From Hedera helix (Eukaryota; Streptophyta; Magnoliopsida; Apiales; Araliaceae), in assembly GCA_947179155.2 (NCBI GenBank), contig OX359270.1:23263056-23327055 (forward strand): 64,000 nucleotides of DNA, given 5' to 3'. Below the pieces are notes generated by a model, which did no database searches, was not told the origin of the DNA, and saw only the letters and a program-made list of their open reading frames with translations. The position numbers were made by a program, and so were the translations under genes. This document shows, piece after piece, positions 45,201 through 55,350 of the stretch (its first letter is position 1; each line of letters starts with the position of its first letter).

Positions 45201-47275
45201 ATGTCTGAGGCTCCTACGCCAGGCCTTATTCCCATATCTCGGGAAGAGTTTGAGTCCTTCAAGAAACAAATCACTTAAATAATTTCTCTACTAATGAAGC
45301 AATACAAGCTAAACCAAAGATCTAATGATCATCCTGAATCCTCTATACCAGGTAGAAACCAAATTCCTCTCAATACCAACAACACATAAGTCCCTACTAT
45401 GATATTTCAATTCACCAATAAATCTACCAAAGATTCCATCAGTAAGTGTTAGATCAAAGAGATCATCAATGTCCCTGAGGATGGGGAGACCAAAGAAATC
45501 TAAAAGAAGATGAAGTAAATGGAATAAGTCATTCGTTCCATGAACGGGGTGGGGACATATGGTAGTGTCATTTATTATGATCTTTGTATATTCCTAGGTG
45601 CCCGATACTCTGACAAGTTCCAGATTCCTGAGTTTGAGAAGTATAATGGCTCGGCTGACCCCTATACCCATTTGAAAGTCTACATTGGAGAGATCAAATC
45701 CTATGCTGAAGATGAAGGGTTGAGAATGCAATTATTTCAGAAAAATCTGACCGGAAAAGCAAGAACTTGGTATGCGTGGCTTGACAATACAAAGATTCAT
45801 AATTAGGAGGAGTTGACCAATGTTTTTTTAACCCGATATTGTCTCCAATCCAAAATGGCGTCGGACCGTTATCAATTGACCAAGATCAAAAAACAACCCA
45901 TTAAATCTTTCCAAGATTACGCTCAGAGGTGGCAGAGAATGGCCACCCAAGTAAACCGTCTTATGGATGAGAGCAAAATGATAATGACTTTCATAGATAT
46001 CTAAGAAGCACTTTATTACAAAAGAATACTGGCTGGTATAGGTAAACCTTTCTCGAAAATGATCAAACATGGTGAAATGGCTTAAATGTGTTTAAGGACT
46101 GGGAAGATCAGAGATTTCAGAACCTTGGAGGCTATAGTTGAGCACCTTTAAGTCGAAGATTATGGAAGTTGGGCAAAAGAAAAAGAGGATGTGTCCCTCA
46201 TTTCATAGGGGCAATCTTGGAGACCTAATAACAGTGCCCTTACCTAGATGAAGGGAAATAATCTGTAACTACAACGACAATCTGTAGTCAACCAAGGCCA
46301 AGACAGACAAAGAGAATTTGAAAGAATAGAAAATCAAAAATTCACTCCTCTAAATGATTCCCTTGAGAACATATTGGCAGTATTAATTGCCCAGCAGAAA
46401 ATTACTGAATTAGCTCCATCCCTGGATCTGAAAAGCAAAAGATATGACCCCCGCAAATGGTGCACTTACCATTCAAGATCTCCTGGGCATAACACTCAAG
46501 AATTTTGGTCGCTAAAACATAAGATATATAACTTGATCGATGGAGGGGACATCGTGGTGGAATAGCCCAAGCAACCTAACATCAACATTCTGGCACAACA
46601 CAATACAGAGGGAATGAACATGATCGGGTCAGGAAGTGTCAAAATGGACCCAAATTGCAAGGACATACGGAGGATTAAAGAATGCCACCAAAGGAACGAA
46701 AAAAATGTCCTAAGGTGGGAATATCTGGAGGAGATAAAGGTCATAAGATAAGAATTGGAGATGATCAGGCATCAAGTGAAACAGTTAACAGAGTTGGTAG
46801 TGGACAAACATCAAGTTATAGGGTAGCTTTTCACTCAACTATCAAAAACCAAAAGAAGGATGAGGTTAATCAGAATTTGAGCATAAATCCCTCCAAGATG
46901 ATCTAGTTGACTGGAAAAAATCAAAGCAGGATGAAAGGGAATGAGAAGCGAAACAACAAAATTACTAGACGATCACACTAGTGGAGCTTTAGAACTCGCT
47001 CAAAAGAATGCGAACTCCCAAAGAAGAAAGATCAAACAATATCCGTAAGAGACCAAAATTTCAACCCTTTGAACAAATCAAAGGAAGAAATGCTATAACT
47101 TCTGATAACAAATGAAAGATTATAAAGTTCCTGCCTCCTATAGATCCTAAGACGAAGATATATGATCCCACAAAGATATGTCTTTACCATTCTAACTCCC
47201 CTTGACATGAAAGCGAGGAATGTTGGGCTCTAAAACACAAAATCCATAATCTCATTAAAATGGGGCACTGAAAAT
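45201..47275 (+). pseudogene. Tat/Ogre-type gag (broken), with a duplicated C-terminal motif
   Basis: The ATG at 45201 reads MSEAPTPGLIPISREEFESF and then meets stops. The gag core is open from about 45590 to 46004 with one stop: FQIPEFEKYNGSADPYTHLKVY, LTGKARTWYAWLD, MASDRYQLTKIKKQPIKSFQDYAQRWQRMA. These are the conserved Tat-type capsid blocks. At 46441-46560 comes YDPRKWCTYHSRSPGHNTQEFWSLKHKIYNLID. A second version, YDPTKICLYHSNSP, stop, HESEECWALKHKIHNLIK, occurs at about 47157-47275. Most Tat elements I know have one such motif before the protease. No protease follows. Confidence 0.75.
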
Positions 47276-47471
47276 AGTAAACAACATTAAAAGCCCTGAG
47301 ATCAAAGAATGATAAATTCAGAGAATACAGTTGTGAGTCCCAGGAAGTATGAGGACGTTATCAGTTGTCTAGCTTTCTGTCGTGTTTTATTTTTCGTGCA
47401 TTACTATGTTTTGCTTTGTTTATTAATCCTGAAAAAAATCAAATCAATCGCTTGTGTTTTCTCAAAGCCTA

Positions 47472-47960
47472 AACTACGTAAGACCCGATCTCCCTTTCTC
47501 CGGGAGTACGTAGGCAACCACTTGTGGCGCGGTTTAATTCTTACAAAAATTCCCAAAACCCTTTGATAATTTGGCAGTTGCGAACCATGATCCTTTGACA
47601 AACTTATTGCCATAACTACGTAAGACCTGATCTCCTTTTCCTATAGGAGTACGCAAACAAACATTTTGGTGTGGTCTAGTCCTTATAAAAATATTTTTAC
47701 AAAACCCTTCAACAGTTCTACAATCAATAATTACAACAGTCAACGATTTGAAAGACCTGATCTTTTATCAACCCACCGGAATATATAAGCAGGCAGTAAT
47801 GGTGCGATTTTATCCTTGTAAAATCATGAAAATCCTTCAATAACCTCTACGACTTGACATCTTTAAGACTTAATCTTCCTTTAACTTATAGTATTATGTA
47901 GATAGTCATCAGTCTACCTCATACCCGACAACCTATTTCCCTAAAATAAAAGACCCAAAT
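47472..47960. repeat. Four diverged tandem units with a conserved hairpin
   Basis: Units begin near 47472, 47614, about 47745 and about 47860 (period 142 falling to about 115). Unit 1 reads AACTACGTAAGACCCGATC, then CTCCC-loop-GGGAG and TACGTAGGCAACC. CTACGTA pairs with TACGTAG and CTCCC with GGGAG. Unit 2 keeps CTCCT-loop-AGGAG. Units 3 and 4 keep AAGACCTGATCTTT or AAGACTTAATCTTCC and a weakened right arm. Each is followed by a TTACAAAA and CCCTT(C)AA type tail. It lies between gag and RT of the Tat element, where the protease would be expected. Confidence 0.7.
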
Positions 47961-49077
47961 CAAGCCTTACAAATTGAACTAGTCCCAGTTAAAACCATCA
48001 CATCATAAACCAAGTCACGCTCTCAGATTCAATTTAATGGAATCCAAAGGCATCTCAACATCAATCATTGAAGCTAAAGTGACAACATGAAATGAGAAAC
48101 ACAATAATATATCAAGCATGATCATCAGCAAGGACAGATACAACCCAAGACGATGAGAAATGTAAAGATAAAAAAGTCCACAACAGATATCGACCAAATG
48201 ATGTAGAGTAACTATCAGGCGACCCCTCTCCTGACCTTTAAAGAGTTGATACCCTCAATCATAAACCTTCGTCAAATTAGAAGCATTAAAGTCAAATGCA
48301 ACTACAAGCCAGAAACGATAGTAGGGGCACTTAAACATCAGAGCTAGTTCCCTCTATCTGATTATCAAGGAGGATTATAAGGTGTAGGATTCTTGGGATC
48401 TCAACGTCTTATCAGCCCACTCATAAAAAAAAACAGCGAAGTAACTACCTTGACAATAAACAAGACTGGGGAAATTTTGAAATCGACGACAATTCAACAT
48501 TGGGGCAACTTCGGAACTAACGACGACTCATTATTGGGGCATCCATCGATTATCCAGGAAAGGATAATACGCAAGTCGATGTCCATAGCACAGTCCTGTT
48601 AGCATATGCCATCATCATCATTGCTTCCCTCACATCATTTCTCTTGTTAGTCAATACGATCATTTGGTCATTTCAATCATATTTTTCTCAGAATACGATG
48701 ACTCAGATGTAAGGTACAACTCTTTCATCACTTTGTTTATTTTTTTTGTCTTCATTAAGGTGGTAGATATTCTAATTATCAATAACAACTCACATAACTT
48801 TTGGAAAGAGAAAATGTTATTTGACTTATTAAGAATCAGATTAATTCTGACGAGCATCCATGGAGTAGAATCATGAGTATGATTTGACGATTAAGACTAT
48901 TTGACCTTTTGATAAAGCACAAAGTTTCAAGCACTGTTCGAAGTAAAATTAACTTCATGTGCATGTCTGCACTTTGCATTAGCGCTAACTTTCAGTTGTG
49001 GGGTATAAATCTGTGACGACAGTAATGACAGGTAGTGCAAAGTCAAATGAGAGGAATATAATGTCTTGAATTGTGGC
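47961..49077. other. Noncoding interior of Tat element
   Basis: No domain recognised. Short frames at 48393-48602 and 48664-48876 show no known motif. Presumed decayed or replaced pol sequence. Confidence 0.5.
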
Positions 49078-49575
49078 ATGGGTTACTTGAGTAATTAAGT
49101 CTGAGGGGTGTCTCTATATCTGGTTCCCTAAAGCCGACTAGTTTGGGAGTCGTCGGCCCAAAGCTTGTTACATAGGTAACTTAGAGCCTAAGAAATCGAG
49201 CATTACGAAAAGGGAGATGCTGGAAGAAGATGAGACTTGAGCAGATTCGAATCGTGGATTAAGTTATTCGAGTAATTAAGCTCGAAGGGGTGTCTTTACA
49301 CCTGGTGCCCTAAAGTCGTCTAGTTTGGGAGTCGTTGGCCTAACGCTCGCTACACGGGTATCTTAAGCCTAAGAAAATAAATCTTGCACGAGTTCAGGTG
49401 AGGAATAAATAGAATAAACGACTTAACTTGTATCGTAGTGTGGCCTTTGTTAATTGAGCAAGTAAAATCGAAGGGGTATCTTTACACCTAGTGCCCTAAA
49501 ATTGCCTGGTTTGGGAGTCATTGGTCCAAAACTCATTAAATGGGTAATACTGAATAGCCTAATAAAATGAGACAA
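49078..49575. repeat. Three tandem units of about 180-190 bp
   Basis: Units align on GAGTAATTAAG (49089, 49270) and GAGCAAGTAAAAT (49456). Each then has GGGGTGTCT or GGGGTATCT, ACACCTGGTGCCCTAAA (or variants), AGTTTGGGAGTCGT, GGCC(C/T)AA, CTCG(C/T)TAC or CTCATTAAA, and GGGTA followed by AGCCTAA. It is in the same gap between gag and RT. Confidence 0.8.
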
Positions 49576-50582
49576 GTTAAGTGGTAGGAAAAAAAATATG
49601 GAGTCAAAAAGAAGAAAAAAATTTGGCAAGAGGAAGAAAGGTTATCTAAAGTCATGGTAGAGAAACCTCTACTAAAAGGTGCCTCGCACAGTGCATTTAT
49701 TATATGACGTCAATCCTATGAAGAATGGTACCTAGAATGAAGACGAAGTAACTTTGATAAAGGAAGGTAGTCTTTTGAATTTGATCTTATTCATGAATAA
49801 TGACCATGAATGCTTGAAAGTTCTCTTACAATTTCATAACTTGTTAAATCAAAATCGTTAAAATGAAAAAAATAAAATAAAATTGAAATTAATATATGCA
49901 CAATTCACAGCTTGCTTAGAAAAGATTCATTGTCCTACTCGATTTCAGGTTCTTTAACCATAAGATAAAAACACCACATATATGAGATAAATTACAAAGT
50001 CAATGAATATTCAATTTCATGTACTTTAACTTTATATACTTTCTTGTTGAGGTTAAAATAATTCTTATATCGGATCTAACCCCGACGGCCTGAGCCGTCA
50101 AGCTTTTAACATTTCTTGTTTTCCTAATGTGCAAGATATTACTCACTGTGGGTAACTTGGTGTGGTTAATAAAGAGATTTTTCTATACGAGCCTCGATAA
50201 CAGCACGCGCAAGGGCTGGGGCGTTTTAAGAATCATGGAAATCGAAGGAGTTAGAGGTTATTGTCAGAAAAAATGGGAGACTCTTAAAAGAAATCGCAAT
50301 GAAGAAAGATCAACACAAAAAGGGAAGGAAAAAGACAGAATTCCCTACCCTATAATCCTTTACTAAAAAACGATCGCCCTGTCGGTCAAATCGTATCATT
50401 TAACTAACCAAGGGTCATTTCTATTTAAACTGTATGCATCATGATAGTAGAAATAAATAAGTGTGCATGTGACTAGCGAAGAGAATCCATATATAAAATA
50501 TTTATTGATCCATACATAACATCTTGCATATGTACATGTAAAGATTAAAATAAAATATAGAGGAAAGAAGAACAGACGCCTG
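49576..50582. other. Noncoding interior of Tat element before RT
   Basis: No domain recognised. A small perfect hairpin GACGGC-CTGA-GCCGTC lies at 50084-50099. The 5' half of RT should lie here but is absent, so a deletion or replacement is likely. Confidence 0.5.
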
Positions 50583-51144
50583 ACATTCGGCCTCCTAAAT
50601 TCCAGTACCACTTTTCAGAGGGCCATGAGGGCCTTCTTTCACGACATAATGCACACGGCAATTGAAGTATATGTAGATGATATTTTTGTGAAATCGAGGA
50701 TAGAAGCCGATCACATAACCCATCTCAAGAAATTATCTAATCACCTTCAGAAATATAAAATGAAACTCAATTCGGCCAAATGTGCTTTTGGAGTCAAATC
50801 AAGAAAGTAATTGGGATTTCTTGTCAACAACAAGGGCATTGAGATAAACCCCGCCAAAATCAAAGCCATTACAGAAAAGTCGATACCACGAACAGAGAAG
50901 AAAATGCAAGGGTTCCTCAAAAGAATCAATTTCATCAACCGAGTCATATCACAGTTAACGACCACTTGCGAGCCAATTTTCAAATTGATGAGAAAGAATT
51001 CCTATGGGAAGTGAAACAAGGAATATCAAGAAGCCTTCTCGGCTATTAAAAAATGACTAATTAAAAGGCCAATACTGGTGCCCTCAAAAGACAGAGCTCC
51101 TCTATTCACGTACATATCAGTTAACTCCAGCGCGATAGAGTACA
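50583..51144 (+). pseudogene. Tat-type reverse transcriptase, C-terminal half (broken)
   Basis: Reads TFGLLNSSTTFQRAM, then FFHDIMHTAIEVYVDDIFVKS with the YVDD catalytic box intact (about 50665-50680), then HLQKYKMKLNSAKCAFGVKS, stop, LGFLVNNKGIEINPAKIKAI and the connection motif PRTEKKMQGFLKRINFINRVISQLTTTCEPIFKLMRK. This is the standard Tat/Ogre RT end. It starts abruptly at 50583 without fingers or the first catalytic Asp. The solo LTR interrupts it at 51145. Confidence 0.85.
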
Positions 51145-51946
51145 TGTAAGACCCCGAATTTTATGAAATACAAAATTTAATTTTTCTTCATATATATATT
51201 TTTTTGAAACAGTAAGTGGTTAAATCGATAAAGTTAAAAGTTAAGGATGTTATGTGCAAATTTTATTTTGTCGGACAATATTCGCTTTGTCGGGGAATAT
51301 TCGTTTGGTCGGGGAATATTCGTTTGGTCCGACGGCGCTGAAATAACAAATTATTGGTGGACCCCACATCGGAATATTTGTCGGATATAGAAAACGACAG
51401 AAATAACCTTTTTAAATAAAAATAGTCAACGGAACTGTTAAAATACCGGTGATAAAAGAATAGTAGCATACGATAGTTATTGGTATTTTCTGTAGCACTC
51501 GGTACTCTACAGTAACACACGGTATTGCATAGTGTCTCATATTTTTGGTCTGATAATTGACACCGTAACTGTTACGCATCATTTCATCGATAATTGTCAC
51601 TGCATAATATTTTATATTATCAATTCAATAATTATTGTTACACAGTATTTTGCATTATTGATTTAATAATTGTCATTACACTGTATTTTATATCATTGAG
51701 TCAATAATTGTTGTTGCACTGTTTTTAAAATTATTGAACCTAATAATTGTCACAGTAACATATGCACAGTAATTCACATTACTGAATCAATAATTGTCAT
51801 TACACAGTAACGTATGCTTTATTTTACATTATTGTTATCTCTATTATGATGTTATTTAAACAGTTGTATTTCATTAATTTATTGACTTGATATCTAAGAG
51901 CTAACTATACTGTATTTATAACAATTAGTCATAATAATTGAATTGA

Positions 51947-52215
51947 TAAAGTTATTTGTTTATAATATAAAGTTAGGTGATTATTAGGTGATATGAAATG
52001 AATGGTGTAGATTAAAGTGTGAATTATTGTTGAATAATTGAATTGATTTGTTTATAATATAAAGTTAGGTGATTATTAGGTGATATGAAATGAATGGTGT
52101 AGATTAAAGTGTGAATTATTGTTGAATAATTAAATTGATTTGTTTATAATATAAAGTTAGGTGATTATTAGGTGATATGAAATGAATGGTGTAGATTAAA
52201 GATAATATAATATTT
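51947..52215. repeat. Near-identical 92-bp tandem repeat in solo LTR
   Basis: Just under three units with TTTGTTTATAATATAAAG starting at 51955, 52047 and 52139: the exact same spacing of 92 and almost no differences over the repeated part. This suggests recent expansion. Confidence 0.9.
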
Positions 52216-52622
52216 GAAATGGATGGTGTAGATTAAAAGATGATCTTTAAATGAATGGTTTAGATTAAATGAATGATAAGATTTTTGGCTATAAATAGAA
52301 GCCTTAACTTAAGGATTTTTCATAAACTTCCTTACTTGTTCTTTCTTTCTCTCTCTAAATACTTCTTGTGAAAGTTCTCTTTAAGTGTGCTTAAGTCATC
52401 TTGAGTATTTGTGAAGATCTATAAGTATACGTGTACTGTTCAAGTTAATCAACCTCATTTAAATCAATATCCAGTCACGTGTTGAGGTAAGGGATACCAT
52501 CTTTTTCATCTTCCATTATTCAAACATACTATGGTAAGGGATTATCATTATTTGATTCTCGATAATAATATTGTTTCTTCCTTACTCATAAGACGTGCAT
52601 TTTATTTCCATGTATTAAATTG

Positions 52623-52830
52623 TGGGAATAACCTTACGGAGCGGATTGCCGCCTGTTGGTGAATAACCTTTCGTATTCATTTATTATTAATCTCTGAGAA
52701 TAACCTTAGGGAGCGGATTGCCGCCTGTTTGGTGAATAACTCTTTGTACTCAAATTCTATTAAATTGTGGGAATAACCTTACGGAGCGGATTGCCGCCTG
52801 TTGGTGAATAACCCTTTGTATTAATTTCCT
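52623..52830. repeat. Three 73-bp tandem units with GCGG-ATTG-CCGC hairpin
   Basis: GGGAATAACC, GAGAATAACC and GGGAATAACC begin at 52623, 52696 and 52769. Each continues TTA(C/G)GGAGCGGATTGCCGCC, then TGTT(T)GGTGAATAAC. The GCGG/CCGC pair is conserved in all three. Confidence 0.9.
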
Positions 52831-53309
52831 TCATCTTTTGTTAATCAAACCTACTACGGTAAGGGATATTATTTTCTTTCATACTCCTAAATCGAAATTT
52901 ATTATGGAACTATTGCTTCTATAATTCCTGAAAATATTATATGTTCCATAATAGTTGAACTTCATTATTTCAACTGAACCTTCCTATTTACGTGAACCTT
53001 TCTATTGAATTGTAACCGTTATTCTGAACTGTAGATCTTGAATATCATTTTTAAATTTCACTCCACATCATGTTGACAATTTGGACATTATTTGAATCTG
53101 TACAAAGTAAACTTCCGATACTTATTGTTATCCTATTTCTTCTGTTCATCATTTATATCATTCTAATCATCCAAAAATCAAGCTGTTGTGAATATCTGTG
53201 GCCGGGGGCACAGATGTGATATATTTGTTGAACAGATGATAGGTTAAAGGCGATATAATAGGTTAAAGGCGATACATCTGTTCGGTGTCTTTTATGGCAC
53301 GTGGTGAAT

Positions 53310-53455
53310 GTTCTCTTTGGCCCGTAGTGCAAAGATGAACTGTTGTTTGGTATGATTATGACCAAAGGCTGAATCTGGTATAATCATGACCGTTGGTGCT
53401 ATATTGAATATCTTTGGCCCGTAGTACAAAGATGAACTGTTGATGTGCATGATTA
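53310..53455. repeat. Two copies of a TTTGGCCCGTAGT block in solo LTR
   Basis: CTTTGGCCCGTAGTGCAAAG and CTTTGGCCCGTAGTACAAAG at about 53317 and 53412, each followed by ATGAACTGTTG and a CATGATTATGA-like stretch. Period about 95. Confidence 0.75.
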
Positions 53456-54011
53456 TGATCAGGAACTGTGAATTTGTATTATCTTGACTAATGATATTTC
53501 AGATGATAAAAGTTGATGATGTTTTTCCTAAAAAGAGAACCGAGTGGACATTATAGTCTGCATTATTCTTCTAATAGATTACTCATTCCGCTGCTATTAT
53601 TGATCTGAACGTTGTTTAAGAATTTAACTGCAGTTTTTGATATAAACCTTGTAGTCTATTGTATTCTATCAAGAACTCAACTGTTGAAGACTAATGATAA
53701 TTTATTCGTCATTATCTTAGTCATGATATTCTTTACTGGGCTATTTGAGCTCACCCTTTCTTTTGTTCCATTGTTTTTCAACAGGAGATGAAAACATAAC
53801 AGGGTCTAGCCGGGGAATGGAGTGAGGGTCCGAGGAATAGTTATCATAGTCTTCACGTTTTGTAAAATAGTGTGGCAATAATAGTGAAGACTTAGTTGTG
53901 TATTATGATACACTGTATTGTTGTACGTTGTGCTTTGTTGTAATAATTTTGTTGTAGTCTTTTGACGACTCAAGTTTGGGCTGTGTGGGCCCAGATTTGG
54001 GGGGCGTCACA

Positions 54012-54390
54012 GTACATGCTGGGGTAGAAGGATGATGTGAGCGAAGGACGAGTTATTTACTATTTCAGCAAAAGGTTCAGTAGTTAGTTGTGACCAAAAC
54101 TACACCCTGATTGAAAATACTTGTAGTACTGGGCCGCGATGAGACTGCAACATTATCAGTATAGCCATACTATTTACTTAATCTCCCGTGTGGATTCTTT
54201 GAAATACATATTCGACAAACCAATAATGAATTACAGATTGGCAAGGTGGCAGTGGATCTTCCAATGGTTTGACATTATCTACGTGACCCAAAAATTTATG
54301 AAATGTCAAGAAATCGTAGAACAACTATCTGAAGCACCCTCAGGTGATTTAAACCTCTGGAAACTTAGTTCCCCCACGAGGACATATTGA
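54012..54390 (+). pseudogene. Tat-type RNase H (broken), first copy
   Basis: Reads VIYYFSKRF after the solo LTR, then AMRLQHYQYSHTIYLISRVDSLKYIFDKPIMNYRLARWQWIFQWFDIIYVTQK in one open frame from about 54139. These are the conserved C-terminal blocks of Tat RNase H (LKYIF-KP, RLARW, FDI-YV-QK). Upstream stops disable it. Confidence 0.8.
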
Positions 54391-55350
54391 CACTTTAGCA
54401 AACAAGTCATGAAGATGAAAGTCAATTTTGGAAAATATATTTTGAGGTGCTATAAATGTAACGTCCCCAAATGACTATACTTTCTATAGCTGATTTGGTG
54501 TTCACTATAAATGCTAAATCATTGGTCTATAGATGATTCTCTTTATTCATAAATAAAGTTCTCATCTTAATTTTCAAAGATCTTTCATTATTTCATACTA
54601 AGTTCTTGTAATTGATGCAAATGACTTAATACTCATCTTTAATATTTTAACCTTAAGATTCAGATATTCTATAACTCTATATATTCCAAGATTCACGACG
54701 TTAACTCATTAGGACGATTCTTGGGAATAGAGAATCTTGCGATGACTGTTTGTATCTTTATCCTTGATAAATGTTGAAATACATATTCGACAAACCAATA
54801 ATGAATTACAGACTGGCAAGGTGGCAACGGATCTTCCAATGGTTTGACATTGTCTACGTGACCCAGAAATTTATGAAATGCCAAGAAATCACAGAACAAC
54901 TATCTGAAGCACCCTCAGGTGATTTAAACCTCTGGAAACCTAGTTCCCCAATGAGGACATATTGACACTTTAACGAACAAGTCATGAAGATGAAAGTCAA
55001 TTTTGGAAAATATATTTTGAGGCACCATAAATGTGACGTCCCCAAATCACTATACTTTCTATAGCTAATTTGGTGCTCACTACAAATGCTAAATCATTGG
55101 TCTATAGATGATTCCCTTTTTTCATAAACAAAGTTCTCATCTTAATTTTCAAAGATCTTTCATTATTTCATACTAAGTTCTTATAATCGGTGCAAGTGAC
55201 TTAATACTCATCTCTAATATTTTAACCTTAAGATTCAGATATTCTATAACTCTATATATTCCAAGATTCACGGCATTAAATCATTAGAACGGTTCTTGGG
55301 AACAGAAAATCTCGCGATGAATGTTAGTATCTTTATCCGTGATAAATGTT
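54201..55350. repeat. 575-bp tandem duplication spanning RNase H and the left edge of element D
   Basis: 54201-54775 and 54776-55350 align throughout with roughly a dozen differences, mostly transitions, in the first 220 bases. Each unit holds the RNase H end (LKYIFDKPIMNYRLARWQ), the ATAAA target site and about 320 bases of the element D LTR (TGTAACGTCC at 54457; TGTGACGTCC at 55032). Because both units contain the insertion junction, the duplication happened after D inserted. Confidence 0.92.
54776..55031 (+). pseudogene. Tat-type RNase H fragment, second (duplicated) copy
   Basis: Same motif order as 54201-54390 (LKYIFDKP, RLARWQRIFQWFDIVYVTQK, EQLSEAPSGDLN), then a short run toward the next domain (FWKIYF in another frame) ending at the target site of element D. 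Confidence 0.85.

Larger units (their letters stand above)
51145..54011 (+). mobile_element. Solo Gypsy LTR, 2.87 kb, with perfect GTACA target duplication
   Basis: Starts TGTAAGACCCCGA and ends GGGGCGTCACA, flanked by GTACA on both sides (51140-51144 and 54012-54016). The Tat pol frame stops at the left edge and resumes as RNase H at the right. No internal region is present, so LTR-LTR recombination probably removed it. A related truncated LTR lies at 29693. TATAAATA at 52290-52297 is the likely promoter box. Confidence 0.93.

Noticed and set aside
48393..48876. Two open frames of about 70 codons in the Tat interior
   Set aside because: No match to protease, RT or any known domain; surrounding frames are closed.
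47472..49575. Regular repeats resembling a CRISPR array
   Set aside because: Units are long (115-190 bp), diverged and without unique spacers of constant size, in a plant retroelement.
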